A DNA stretch of 56,534 nt from an uncultured Oscillospiraceae bacterium (GCA_910587465.1 CAJUMS010000009.1:1-56534); one strand, 5' to 3'. Shown: positions 1-6,866, numbered from the stretch's first letter. Made by a program: numbers and translations. Notes: generated from the letters alone by a model not told the origin.

Positions 1-654
1 GTTCGCGACTACCCAGTCGCCGCGGATAAAGCGGTCATAATACACGCCCGTATACTCCTTTTTAAGGCTCTCGACGTAATCCGCGGGGAGCGTGGTGTTG
101 TCGCCGATATGAAAAAACATTCGGAACAGACCGCCCGATAAATTTTCATTTTTCAAGTACTCGGTAAGCAGCCAGTGCGTCGGAACGTCCGGGTTAGTTG
201 TCGCAATGAGCTTCGCCCCGGGTTCGGACAGACGTGACAGCAGCATAGCAAAGAAATCCTTGGGAAACAGCGTCAGCTCATCACAGTAAGCGCCGCCGAG
301 CGTAATACCGCGGATTTTTCCCTCGGAACGAGCATCATTCGCACCCTCAAGCATTATTTTTCGCCCGAATAAAATGCCCTCTTTTGTGGACGTTGAAAAC
401 GAAAAATTATTTTTCCCAACAAGTTCCTGCAATGGTAACAAACAGTTTCGTTTCAGCGTTTGCAATGATTTCGCGCACATCATATACAGATAATCTTTAG
501 GGCGCGTCGCTACCCATAGCGCCCACACTATAAGCGAGATCCACGTCTTTCCCGAACGCACGGAGCCTTCTAGAATATTCAGCCGCTTCAATTTGCCCTG
601 TTTGAACGCGCGTATAAGCTCGTTTTGCTTTGTTGTAAACGCGATCTTATCCAT
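1..654 (-). CDS. Phage terminase large subunit (partial, C-terminus beyond window edge)
   Basis: This is the N-terminal 218 residues of the DNA-packaging motor ATPase, which cuts and pumps phage DNA into the prohead. A Walker A loop GSVRSGKT lies at residues 30-37, after the usual short alpha/beta lead-in, and further residues (CDELTLF, IATTNPD) fit the Walker B and coupling regions of large terminases. The ATG at 654-652 lies inside the end of the preceding gene: ATGGATAA contains that gene's TAA, so the two are translationally coupled with an 8-nt overlap. In Mu the equivalent gene is gp28. The frame stays open to base 1; the nuclease domain is not in view. Confidence 0.9.
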   Translation of the reverse strand, partial: MDKIAFTTKQNELIRAFKQGKLKRLNILEGSVRSGKTWISLIVWALWVATRPKDYLYMMCAKSLQTLKRNCLLPLQELVGKNNFSFSTSTKEGILFGRKIMLEGANDARSEGKIRGITLGGAYCDELTLFPKDFFAMLLSRLSEPGAKLIATTNPDVPTHWLLTEYLKNENLSGGLFRMFFHIGDNTTLPADYVESLKKEYTGVYYDRFIRGDWVVAN

Positions 655-1114
655 TTTTCAAAGCCTCCACAATTTCCGCGATCTTGCCCTCGCCGTCGCC
701 GGAAACGCCGCCCGTTCTCGAATACTTACCGGGCTTTTTGTTTATAAGGTAGAATTCAATTGCGGCGTTGGACGGCGGGATATGCCTTTCAACTGTCTCC
801 ACGGTTTTAACGCCGTTTACAAATCTGATCTTTTTCTCGGTAACGGTGTAGCCCGTCGCCGCTCTGATCAGTGCCTGTTCGACCTCGGCGGCAAGCAGTT
901 CCGAGTTATCTTTTAACATTTTGTCAATTCCCGTGTAACGCGATTTGATTTCGGTGATCCGTTTCGCACGTTTCGCGGGATTATTGGTAGATAAAAATGC
1001 CTCGACAAGCTGCTGAAGCGCAGAGGTCGAGGACGAATTATTCAATTTTTCATGTTCCGCGATAGCCGCTCCGAGAGTGGCTATGCTTTTCTTTTTCTTG
1101 CTCGTAATTGTCAC
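647..1114 (-). CDS. Phage terminase small subunit-like protein
   Basis: This 155-residue protein sits directly upstream of the large terminase and overlaps it by 8 nt. The C-terminal half has the pattern common in small terminase subunits of Gram-positive phages: ATGYTVTEKK, then a beta-like stretch, then HIPPSNAAIEFYLINKKPGKY. The N-terminus is Lys/Ser-rich and helical, fitting DNA recognition. The start appears to be GTG with a weak Shine-Dalgarno, so it is the least certain part. The DUF3486 protein encoded at 1837-2379 is the Mu gp27 counterpart and may also serve packaging, so the division of labour is unclear. Assignment rests on position and pattern. Confidence 0.7.
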   Translation of the reverse strand: MTITSKKKKSIATLGAAIAEHEKLNNSSSTSALQQLVEAFLSTNNPAKRAKRITEIKSRYTGIDKMLKDNSELLAAEVEQALIRAATGYTVTEKKIRFVNGVKTVETVERHIPPSNAAIEFYLINKKPGKYSRTGGVSGDGEGKIAEIVEALKNG

Positions 1115-1193
1115 CTCAATTCGGATATGCCTTTTTAAGCGTTATACACCCTTTTTAGAGCGACGTTTTATAATTATAGGAGAAACTACCCTC

Positions 1194-1352
1194 TTAAAAT
1201 CTGCCCGCCCTTAAAACGCATTTTCGGCGCGTATTTTTCGAGGGTATAATTTCGCCCGTTTCCCAAAATATCATGGGTATAGCTTCGCCCTTTGCGCCAA
1301 TGACTTCAAGGGCGTTCGCTTTGGTATTTTTTGCATAGCCGGAGCTTATCAC
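1194..1352 (-). CDS. Small conserved-looking ORF (52 aa) after the NusG-like gene
   Basis: A GTG-initiated frame overlaps the TGA stop of the NusG-like gene (GTGA junction) and encodes 52 residues ending in a basic tail RRKCVLRAGRF. The region otherwise would be an unexplained 235-bp gap in a tightly packed operon. The translation is not low-complexity, with features such as EVIGAKGEAIPMIFWETGEIIP. I do not recognise the family. It could be a partner of the NusG paralogue or a small packaging or head protein. Coupling by stop-start overlap and absence of any other frame are the main support; no separate Shine-Dalgarno is evident. Confidence 0.5.
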   Translation of the reverse strand: MISSGYAKNTKANALEVIGAKGEAIPMIFWETGEIIPSKNTRRKCVLRAGRF

Positions 1353-1837
1353 GGCAATGCGGGCGGAGCGTCCAATTCTATGGAGAACACAACACGGTGC
1401 TTTTCTCCGTAGAGTGTAACGTCCGCCGACGCGCGTCTTCCGCGCCGATTGAATTTAACGATCTCGTGATCGAGGTTTGTCATAAATCCGTCTGTAATGT
1501 GCAGCACTCCGTCGGAGACATATCCGCGGGAGACGTTTATGCAGTTCCCGTCGTTACACAGCTTACGAATATACGCATCCTCGCTTTCAGGCAGCGCGCA
1601 AAGGCTCACAAACCGTATAGCGCCCGTACACTTCATAATGATGTGCCAGATCTTAGCGGTAATTTCGGGAACGTCTATAAAAACATATCCCGAAAAGATG
1701 ATCCGCTCGACGTACTGCCAATTTCCGCGGCGGCGTTCCGCCTTGATCTGCCGCGGACAATACGCGGTAATATTTTTTAGCCGAAGCTCCTCGACGATCG
1801 TCAGCTCGCTCCCTCTGCGAACATAAAGAACGTACAT
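1349..1837 (-). CDS. NusG/LoaP-like transcription elongation (antitermination) factor
   Basis: The 162-residue protein starts MYVLYVRRGSE and has the NusG N-terminal (NGN) signature: a long amphipathic helix, then CPRQIKAERR and a hydrophobic IIFSGYVFIDV strand that normally contacts the RNA polymerase clamp. After a linker, residues about 105-160 (ITDGFMTNLDHEIVKFNRRGR to VVFSIEL) fit a KOW/SH3-type barrel. Specialised paralogues of NusG (RfaH, LoaP, UpxY) load on one operon and suppress termination or pausing. Its place just ahead of terminase suggests control of the phage late transcript. The ATG at 1837 overlaps the TGA of the upstream gene; a GTG one codon earlier is a possible alternative. 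Confidence 0.8.
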   Translation of the reverse strand: MYVLYVRRGSELTIVEELRLKNITAYCPRQIKAERRRGNWQYVERIIFSGYVFIDVPEITAKIWHIIMKCTGAIRFVSLCALPESEDAYIRKLCNDGNCINVSRGYVSDGVLHITDGFMTNLDHEIVKFNRRGRRASADVTLYGEKHRVVFSIELDAPPALP

Positions 1838-2379
1838 CACTCCACGTCCTTCCGTTCGGAGATAAATCGCACGAGCTGACGGTACAATTCCGGTTCTTCC
1901 TTTGCCATAGCGTCGAATATTTCTTCCTTGAAGCTCTCGAACGCCACGTCTTTAAGGTTTTTGACCTTGATATCATTCTCGTTTTTGTACGCCACCGCGC
2001 GGATCAGACTTGTACATCGGTCGATCAGCTTGAGCGGATCGGCGGCTTTTAGTTCGCCGTCGTCCAGCTCGCGGACTGCCGTCAGTACCTTATGCGAGAT
2101 CAGCCGCGCGATCCCCTCGGTGGTGTCGAGCTGCGGATATTTCGCCATTTCTTCGGTCAGCGTGCGCATATTCTCGCTCGCGAGACGTAATTCCTGCACG
2201 GTCGCGTTAAGTCCTTGGGCGTATCGGCATACCGCCGATTCCGAGAGCGTTATATTCGCGGTATCCCGGACAAAATCGCAGACCTCGCGGTAGGTGAAAT
2301 TGCCGAGTATCATCTCCTCGACAGCCGATTTGATATCCGAAGGCAGTCCGTCGATCTTGCTGTGTTTTCGGTTTCTCAT
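1837..2379 (-). CDS. Mu gp27-like protein (DUF3486 family)
   Basis: This protein has 180 residues. The N-terminal 60 contain a helix-turn-helix-like block: DIKSAVEEMILGNFTYREVC, then LSESAVCRYAQGLN, matching the DUF3486 pattern in which a small residue and SxSAxxRYxxxL close the motif. The rest is predicted alpha-helical. In Mu the homologue lies just before the terminase gene and is thought to help packaging, perhaps as a small terminase. The same C-terminal HTH-like block recurs in the Bro-N antirepressor of this phage (12213-12860). It ends in a stop-start overlap with the NusG-like gene. Confidence 0.75.
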   Translation of the reverse strand: MRNRKHSKIDGLPSDIKSAVEEMILGNFTYREVCDFVRDTANITLSESAVCRYAQGLNATVQELRLASENMRTLTEEMAKYPQLDTTEGIARLISHKVLTAVRELDDGELKAADPLKLIDRCTSLIRAVAYKNENDIKVKNLKDVAFESFKEEIFDAMAKEEPELYRQLVRFISERKDVE

Positions 2380-2383
2380 GCGG

Positions 2384-2716
2384 TCACCGCCTTATGCAGG
2401 GGTCGTCAATTTTACCGTTTAGGAACTGTATGCCTTTAGCGGTGAGCTTTGCGCCCAGCTGGCTGAATTCAGCGTCGGCGAGATCGGTAACGTTGGTCTG
2501 CGTTCCGCGGATACGGAGCTTTATATACCCCGATTCCGTGAGATAATTAACGCAGTCCGTCACGTCTGCAAGCTCAATAGTGTTTTCCAGCGCGTCGGCA
2601 ACGCTCTCCAACGGCGTGTAATCCTCGCGCATTACGTTTATCGTCTGCAGCACTATGCGGTTATTTCTGCGAAAAGCCGAGCGCCGCAATTCCTCGGCGC
2701 TTGTTCTGTTTTCCAC
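2384..2716 (-). CDS. Mu gp26-like winged-helix protein (VpaChn25_0724-type)
   Basis: This 110-residue protein carries a winged-helix pattern: NNRIVLQTINVMREDYTPLE as first helix and turn, then DCVNYLTESGYIKLR as recognition helix and wing. It ends LTAKGIQFLNGKIDDPCIRR, close to the LTxxGxxxxxGxxxDDGI ending I associate with the small Mu gp26 family. It starts at GTG with AAGGAG about 10 nt upstream. Position between the gp25-like and gp27-like genes is the same as in Mu. Its exact role in the phage is not known to me. Confidence 0.65.
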   Translation of the reverse strand: MENRTSAEELRRSAFRRNNRIVLQTINVMREDYTPLESVADALENTIELADVTDCVNYLTESGYIKLRIRGTQTNVTDLADAEFSQLGAKLTAKGIQFLNGKIDDPCIRR

Positions 2717-2723
2717 CGTTTGC

Positions 2724-3032
2724 TCACTCCTTTTTCAGATCGTCGATCTTATTTTCAAGTCTTGTCATCATGCGGACAAAATCGCCGTTGCGTACCGTGT
2801 TTTCTTTTAAAAAATCTATGTTGGTCTCGATTTTATCAATCTGTTTTTTTAACACGTCCAGCTCTGACTTGCTCGCGTATCTGTCGTCGGCGTTCTCGAG
2901 TTTTTCTTTTAATTCGTTAAGCTCCGCACGGCTTGCGCGGCTGTTCAGCTTATCGAAAAAGTATTTAAGAAAAAATACGATAACGCCCATTCCCGCGGAG
3001 ATAACAATATTAAATACTGCGTCAAAATCCAT
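2724..3032 (-). CDS. Membrane-anchored coiled-coil protein (Mu gp25 / DUF2730-like)
   Basis: The product has 102 residues. An N-terminal hydrophobic helix, about residues 5-25 (VFNIVISAGMGVIVFFLKYF), is followed by a long charged heptad-rich helix from about 30 to the C-terminus, ending LENKIDDLKKE. A single membrane anchor with a cytoplasmic or periplasmic coiled coil is the layout of Mu gp25-type proteins, and the position immediately ahead of gp26- and gp27-like genes agrees. It is the first gene after the proposed middle promoter. Function is unknown; a holin is unlikely because there is only one membrane segment and the lysis genes should lie elsewhere. Confidence 0.6.
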   Translation of the reverse strand: MDFDAVFNIVISAGMGVIVFFLKYFFDKLNSRASRAELNELKEKLENADDRYASKSELDVLKKQIDKIETNIDFLKENTVRNGDFVRMMTRLENKIDDLKKE

Positions 3033-3066
3033 ATGATCACCACCGAATTTTATTTGTTATACTCCG

Positions 3067-3110
3067 ATTTTATCATAAAAAATATGATTTGTAAAAGGTG
3101 AAATCACTTT
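3067..3110 (-). promoter_or_regulatory. Candidate Mor-activated middle promoter with dyad operator
   Basis: Reading on the minus strand, TTTACA (3095-3090), a 17-bp spacer and TAAAAT (3072-3067) form a promoter with non-consensus -35. Upstream lies a dyad, AAgGTGA-AA-TCACtTT in plus orientation (3095-3110), whose centre is about 43 bp before the expected start near 3060. In phage Mu the activator Mor binds a dyad in this interval of its middle promoter, and a Mor homologue is encoded just upstream. The spacer itself is an inverted repeat, ATCATA-TTTTT-TATGAT. Confidence 0.55.
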
Positions 3111-3133
3111 GTAAATCCACAATGTCATACAAC

Positions 3134-3161
3134 AAAAAAGCGCACCGCAAAAGCAGTGCGC
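3134..3161 (-). terminator. Rho-independent terminator of the early operon
   Basis: Immediately after the mor stop codon the minus strand forms GCGCACTGC-TTTT-GCGGTGCGC (9-bp stem with one G-U) followed by six T. It separates early genes from the middle promoter and gp25-like gene. Confidence 0.85.
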
Positions 3162-3167
3162 CGTCAA

Positions 3168-3431
3168 TTATTTACTTAGCCGCCGTACCTCCGCCACGGG
3201 CATTTCCAGATCGTGCGCGATCTGTCCGGGAAGATCGCCGTTTTGCATACGTGTTTTTATATAATGTATAATCTCGGGAGTTGGCACAAGAGACCGCGCT
3301 TTGGGTATCCAGATCGGAGAGCCGCCGTATACATTTATAAGCGCTTTGTAATTGTCCATGCCGATTATATCGACGACCTCCTGCTGATCCTCGTTAAGGT
3401 GGCTCAGCAGAACCAGCTGTTCCAGTCCCAT
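3168..3431 (-). CDS. mor: Mor-type middle transcription activator
   Basis: This 87-residue protein matches the Mor/C family. A central dimerisation segment VVDIIGMDNYKALINVYGGSPIWIPK is followed by a C-terminal HTH (GQIAHDLEMPVAEVRRLSK). In Mu, Mor turns on the middle promoter after early transcription. Here it is the last gene before a strong terminator, and a dyad suited to such a dimer lies at the next promoter. ATG at 3431 has GGGGTG upstream; a GTG at 3440 would add three residues. Its start lies inside the end of gemA (38-nt overlap). The assignment rests on the GG.xIYIPK-like motif and gene order. Confidence 0.85.
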   Translation of the reverse strand: MGLEQLVLLSHLNEDQQEVVDIIGMDNYKALINVYGGSPIWIPKARSLVPTPEIIHYIKTRMQNGDLPGQIAHDLEMPVAEVRRLSK

Positions 3432-3897
3432 TTTTATCACCCCGTTTCTTTTTGCGTTCTTCTGAGCGGATTATCCTTTTCAGCATTTCGATTATCCTAG
3501 CGCCCTCATCGCGCGATACCTTATAGAAAATATTTCCGTCGGAATGTATTTCGCGCCCCGTAACCTTGCAGATCAGACCGCGCAGACGTTCGCGGACTTC
3601 CACCTCGGACGGTGATACTTGCGCGAGCTTATAAGCGAGCCGGAAACACAGGCTTTGCTGTTCGCCCGTTATATGCTCGATCTCCGCGGGTCTTTCGGGG
3701 CAGACGTTCTCCTTGTAGTCGATAAGCCGCGCGATAATAAAATCCGCCTGCTTTTCGGTAAGCTCCGAAATGTGATCCTTCCGCGACCACTGCTTTATCC
3801 AGAGGTGGAGATTATCGTCGGCTCTCAGCTCACGGTCAAGCAGTCCGCACTGCGCTCCAAGCGCGTATATCCTTTGTATTTGCTTTCCCGTCGCCAT
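3394..3897 (-). CDS. gemA: GemA-like regulatory protein (Mu gp16 family, DUF1018)
   Basis: The 167-residue product begins MATGKQIQRIYALGAQCGLLD, with the helical start typical of Mu GemA and its relatives (x-KQIxxIxxLxxxLGLxD). Polar helices and a Lys/Arg-rich tail, where it overlaps mor, follow. GemA in Mu has been linked to modulation of host gene expression and DNA supercoiling, so a host-directed role is plausible but not shown here. Placement directly before mor is the normal Mu order. ATG follows the upstream TAA without a gap. Confidence 0.8.
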   Translation of the reverse strand: MATGKQIQRIYALGAQCGLLDRELRADDNLHLWIKQWSRKDHISELTEKQADFIIARLIDYKENVCPERPAEIEHITGEQQSLCFRLAYKLAQVSPSEVEVRERLRGLICKVTGREIHSDGNIFYKVSRDEGARIIEMLKRIIRSEERKKKRGDKNGTGTAGSAEPP

Positions 3898-4539
3898 TTA
3901 CGTCACCGAGATCTTTGTCGAGCTGTCCACGGAAACGCCGAGATTTATATTGTGGATAATTGCGTCCTTGTCCGCGCCGGACATTTCCGCGACGCGGCAG
4001 AGCGTCTGCCAGATCACCGCCTCGGCGTACATATACGCGTAGTCTCCCGCGTCCGCCTCGGATAAGCCGCCGATCTTCATCAGATTATCCCGATCGGTCT
4101 CGAACTTCGCGCCCTTGAGCTTTTTCGCGAGTGCTGCCTTCGCCTTGTCATCGCAGGGTATCTGTGCGATCACGTCTTTTGGTGAGGACTTAATAAATCC
4201 TCCGGTAAAAATTCCGATAAGCATACGCTCGATATCTTTGTCTTTGGGCTTGATCTCGCGCTTTATCTCTTCCTTGAAGATGTCCTTAAAAACATTATCT
4301 CCGAGCGCCTGCTCAAGATAATTCGGCGCGGTAATCTCGAGCGCCTGCGCTTCGGTATACGTTACCGCCGCCTGACTTTCCTCGTCGGCGTATGTATGGG
4401 ACTTGTATTTGGTGTCCGCAACGTCCTCGTTGCCGCGTTCAAGGAAATATGCCTCCAGCTCCTTTTTACGCTCGGTGAGCCTTGCAATCTGAGCCTTGAC
4501 CGAGCTCAGCTCCTTGACCTTTTCAATGATCTCTGTCAT
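3898..4539 (-). CDS. Early phage protein of unknown function with N-terminal coiled coil
   Basis: The product has 213 residues, counted from the ATG at 4539 with AGGAGG 11 nt upstream. The first 45 residues form a heptad-rich helix (EKVKELSSVKAQIARLTERKKELEAYFLERGN). A beta-containing middle (TKYKSHTYADEESQAAVTYT) and a helical, Lys-rich domain follow. I do not recognise the family. In Mu the nuclease inhibitor Gam sits in this part of the early operon and also starts with a coiled coil, so a Gam-like DNA-end-binding role is worth testing, but sequence similarity is not evident. The stop abuts gemA. Confidence 0.75.
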   Translation of the reverse strand: MTEIIEKVKELSSVKAQIARLTERKKELEAYFLERGNEDVADTKYKSHTYADEESQAAVTYTEAQALEITAPNYLEQALGDNVFKDIFKEEIKREIKPKDKDIERMLIGIFTGGFIKSSPKDVIAQIPCDDKAKAALAKKLKGAKFETDRDNLMKIGGLSEADAGDYAYMYAEAVIWQTLCRVAEMSGADKDAIIHNINLGVSVDSSTKISVT

Positions 4540-4781
4540 TATCCGCACACCTCCTTGTACAGCCGCGCCGCGCATACAGGACACACGAAAACGTCGCCGA
4601 ACTGCTTGATATTCTCCGCGCCGCCGCAAAATCGGCAGGTGTCGACGTGCTTGGTAATTATCAGCTTACCGTCCGCCGCCGTCAGATCGACCGCCGTACC
4701 CGCCTCAAAGTCCAGATGCGCCGCGATATCTTTCGGGATCGTCACGCCGCGGGACTTCGACAGCTTTTTAAATTTGATCAT
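4539..4781 (-). CDS. AbrB/SpoVT-type DNA-binding protein with C-terminal zinc-binding Cys motif
   Basis: This is an 80-residue protein from the ATG at 4781, with AGGAGG 8 nt upstream. Residues 1-45 match the AbrB/MazE swapped-hairpin fold: KKLSKSRGVTIPKDIAAHLDFEAGTAVDLT. The C-terminal part carries two CxxC pairs (CRFC and CPVC about 18 residues apart), a small zinc ribbon. Such proteins are usually dimeric transcription regulators, and the added zinc knuckle is often seen in phage members. A longer frame runs upstream through the 57-bp repeated element, but the strong Shine-Dalgarno fixes the shorter start. The stop overlaps the next ATG (TAATG). Confidence 0.85.
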   Translation of the reverse strand: MIKFKKLSKSRGVTIPKDIAAHLDFEAGTAVDLTAADGKLIITKHVDTCRFCGGAENIKQFGDVFVCPVCAARLYKEVCG

Positions 4782-4801
4782 AGAAATCCTCCTCTGATAA
4801 A

Positions 4802-4875
4802 TTATTCGTCCACTCTGCCTTATACGCGGACTTGTGACCGCCGTTGGTGGCATTAGACGGGGGAGAAGTTCCCCC
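4802..4875 (-). repeat. Intergenic structured repeat, copy A
   Basis: A 57-bp core (4802-4858) is identical at 56 of 57 positions to 6867-6923. In transcript orientation a hairpin GGGGGA/TCCCCC comes first, right after a stop codon. The core follows, and within it GTCCGC and GTGGAC can pair around a 12-nt loop. The next gene's Shine-Dalgarno follows the core. Both copies occupy the same type of slot in the early operon. The core also contains ATG CCA CCA ACG, giving a possible leader peptide MPPTAVTSPRIRQSGRI. Confidence 0.85.
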
Positions 4876-4880
4876 ATATA

Positions 4881-5177
4881 TTATATTTCGCACCGTGCAA
4901 GTCCGAGAATAACCATTCCGTCCTTGCAATACTGCGGATCGTCCAGAATGTACGTGATCTTATACAGCAGACAATCTCCCGTATAAAAACCGCCGTTCGT
5001 CTGCCGCAGTCCGACGTTGAGGCTGTACGGATCGACCTGCTCGCTCGGCGCGAACTCGTTCACTGCCAGATAATCGCCGACCTCGTAAAGCCGATCCTTT
5101 TTGCGCACCTCGAATGTTTTTGTGCCGTCCTTCAGCACCTTGAAATAGTCCGGGTGGCATTTAACCGAGTGTACCAT
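4881..5177 (-). CDS. DUF3850 (ASCH/PUA-like) domain protein
   Basis: The product has 98 residues, from the ATG at 5177 with AGGAGG upstream. It shows the DUF3850 pattern: HSVKCHPDYFKVLKDGTKTFEVRKKDR, then YEVGDYLAVNEF, then YTGDCLLYKITYIL, then GMVILGL. The fold is related to ASCH and PUA domains, which bind RNA or modified nucleotides. In phages such proteins are common in early regions without assigned function. It overlaps the upstream 65-residue gene by 17 nt and ends immediately before repeat copy A. Family assignment is confident, biological role is not. Confidence 0.85.
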   Translation of the reverse strand: MVHSVKCHPDYFKVLKDGTKTFEVRKKDRLYEVGDYLAVNEFAPSEQVDPYSLNVGLRQTNGGFYTGDCLLYKITYILDDPQYCKDGMVILGLARCEI

Positions 5178-5358
5178 TCTGTTCCTCCTGTACAATATCT
5201 AATCCGTCAACAGCATAACCGCCGCGTTTTCCCTCAAGTAAAACAACGAGCGTTCCGCTGCATTCCCAAGGCTCGGATCGCACTGTCCAGACCTTACTCC
5301 TATTTTCTTCGCTCACATAATACTTATCGTTCATAACTACCTTATCACCAATTTTCAT
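5161..5358 (-). CDS. Small early phage protein (65 aa), unknown function
   Basis: The product is a 65-residue beta-rich protein (MKIGDKVVMNDKYYVSEENR, then VWTVRSEPWECSGTLVVLLEGKRGGYAVDGLDIV) preceded by AGGAGG 8 nt upstream of its ATG. The alternating hydrophobic pattern resembles a small SH3-like barrel, and GDKV near the start is typical for such folds. I do not recognise a named family. It overlaps the start of the DUF3850 gene by 17 nt, so the two are probably translated together. No catalytic motif is seen. Confidence 0.75.
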   Translation of the reverse strand: MKIGDKVVMNDKYYVSEENRSKVWTVRSEPWECSGTLVVLLEGKRGGYAVDGLDIVQEEQNGTLG

Positions 5359-5369
5359 TGTATATCCTC

Positions 5370-5600
5370 CTACTCGAAAAAAGTAATTTGCCTTGTATCC
5401 TCCTGCACCGTCACCTTATCGCTGAAATCGCGCGGTTTGTACGGCTTTCCCGTATCAACGTCGCCCAATTCCGACAGTACGAACTCGGAACAGCTAGTCA
5501 CGCGGTTTACGTTATTCAACACCTTGTCATAGCAGGTGCAGTAATAAGCGTCGCCGCTTATACAAAACGCGCAGTATCTGCAATATTTAATATTGATCAC
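5370..5600 (-). CDS. Small cysteine-rich phage protein
   Basis: This protein has about 76 residues; its start codon is probably GTG at 5600 (5603 is possible), overlapping the end of the helicase-loader gene by 14 nt. The N-terminus holds seven cysteines in a short span (CRYCAFCISGDAYYCTCYDK), then one more (TSCSE). Spacing CxxCxxC plus CxC suggests one metal site, most likely zinc. The remainder is polar. Such Cys-rich small proteins are frequent in Gram-positive phages next to replication genes. I cannot name the family. The start is uncertain because the Shine-Dalgarno is weak. Confidence 0.65.
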   Translation of the reverse strand: MINIKYCRYCAFCISGDAYYCTCYDKVLNNVNRVTSCSEFVLSELGDVDTGKPYKPRDFSDKVTVQEDTRQITFFE

Positions 5601-6423
5601 CACCCAATAGAGCAGACATTTCCTCAAACCCGCGCCAAGCTTCCCGTTTCCGTCTGCTTACCCCGCGGAACTCCACGGGATAGCACCGCTCCAGAACACG
5701 GTCGTAAATTCTCGCGCACCGAATATCCTCGGAATGCTTGAACGTCTCCAATGGCAGATTTGACGTATAAATAACGGGCTTTCCGCTGCGGTACCGCGCG
5801 TCGGCGACGGCGTATATACGCTCGAACCCGTAATCGGTGGAGCGTTCCGCGCCGAGATCGTCCAGAATAAGCAGATCAATGTCGTCCATTCGCCGGATAA
5901 TATCGTCCGCGCTGTCGATAAGCGTTACCAGCGAGACCATAACCACCGAGTAATTTTTCTCCAGCAGCGTGTTTGCGATGCACGCCGCGGCAAACGTCTT
6001 TCCCGTGCCGACGCTTCCGAAGAGCAGCAGTCCGCGGTTATCCGCGAGCATTTGCGGAAATTTCTCCGCGTACCGTTCGCATATAGTCATGCTGCGCGAA
6101 TTTTCGCCGTCTCTGTCCGCGTCCGCAAACGTGCACTCCGACAGCTTGCCGCTCATCAGCGACAGCCGCCGAAGCTCCGCCGCTCTGATCGACCGCTGCG
6201 CTTCCGCACTTTGGCGGTCGCGCTCATCGGCTGCGGTTTTCATACAGTCGCACCAGATCGGGAAAACGATCTCTTCGTCGTGAAATATCATGCGGTACTC
6301 TGTCGGCGTGTTGCATTTGCCGCAGTAAATCAGCCCGTCCTTTATGTAATCGCCGTCCTGCGGCGCGCACCTCTCCGACATAGTTCCCGCCAGCATTTTT
6401 ACCAAATCGACCGCCTTATCCAT
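5587..6423 (-). CDS. DnaC-like helicase loader (AAA+ ATPase)
   Basis: The product has 278 residues. An N-terminal zinc-binding segment (CGKC and CDC, about residues 34-60) is followed by a helical linker and an AAA+ core. Walker A is GSVGTGKT at about 136-143 and Walker B is LLILDDLG at about 184-191. The arginine-containing end YDRVLERCYPVEFRG is typical of DnaC/DnaI/IstB loaders. These load the replicative helicase on single-stranded DNA. Its ATG overlaps the stop of the upstream DnaD-like gene (ATGGATAA), and that gene pair is the usual replisome organiser plus loader module. In a phage that replicates by transposition it could recruit host helicase after strand transfer. Confidence 0.88.
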   Translation of the reverse strand: MDKAVDLVKMLAGTMSERCAPQDGDYIKDGLIYCGKCNTPTEYRMIFHDEEIVFPIWCDCMKTAADERDRQSAEAQRSIRAAELRRLSLMSGKLSECTFADADRDGENSRSMTICERYAEKFPQMLADNRGLLLFGSVGTGKTFAAACIANTLLEKNYSVVMVSLVTLIDSADDIIRRMDDIDLLILDDLGAERSTDYGFERIYAVADARYRSGKPVIYTSNLPLETFKHSEDIRCARIYDRVLERCYPVEFRGVSRRKREAWRGFEEMSALLGGDQY

Positions 6424-6847
6424 ATTCGTCAAACGGATTTCCCGTTATGGGCGCGGACGGTGCGGGCGTGATCGGCGAGTAGTTGCCCTCGACGATTTTC
6501 AATGCGTGTTTCGGCTCAAGTATCCAGTCAAAGTTGGCATGCCAATTTTCTTTGTTTTTACCGTTCAGAAAACTGCTTTGTGCCGTCTTTTGAAAAATCT
6601 CAATAGGATCAAATCCGGCTTTAATACACCGCGCTATGATCCTTTTCCGATCTAAAGTGAGCCTTTGAATCGGCAGCAAATTCTTGCAAATGCTGTTGTA
6701 CTGCTTAACAATAAAACGATAATCAATATTGGCGGGCAGTTTTTTAAGGTCTTTCAAAAACTTTTTCAACTCACTAAATTGTTCATCGGTCAGTTCCAAA
6801 TCAAGCACAGTGTCATGCTCAAGATCATGCAGCTTAAATTTACCCAT
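6416..6847 (-). CDS. Replisome organiser-like protein (DnaD/phage O C-terminal type)
   Basis: This is a 143-residue protein from the ATG at 6847 with AAAGGAGAGG upstream. The C-terminal half has the pattern found at the end of phage replication initiators: YNSICKNLLPIQRLTLDRKR, then FQKTAQSSFLNGKN, then WHANFDWILEP, then ALKIVEGNY. The usual N-terminal winged-helix DNA-binding domain is missing; the short N-terminus is acidic and helical. This suggests a trimmed organiser that brings the loader, encoded next, to helicase or to DNA bound by another protein. An upstream in-frame extension runs through repeat copy B, but the Shine-Dalgarno supports the shorter start. Confidence 0.75.
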   Translation of the reverse strand: MGKFKLHDLEHDTVLDLELTDEQFSELKKFLKDLKKLPANIDYRFIVKQYNSICKNLLPIQRLTLDRKRIIARCIKAGFDPIEIFQKTAQSSFLNGKNKENWHANFDWILEPKHALKIVEGNYSPITPAPSAPITGNPFDEYG

Positions 6848-6866
6848 AAAATCCTCTCCTTTCCAT

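Noticed and set aside
1173..1201. TATAAT on the minus strand before the small terminase gene as a late promoter
   Set aside because: There is no -35 at usual spacing and no activator dyad; the sequence is AT-rich by chance or weak at best.
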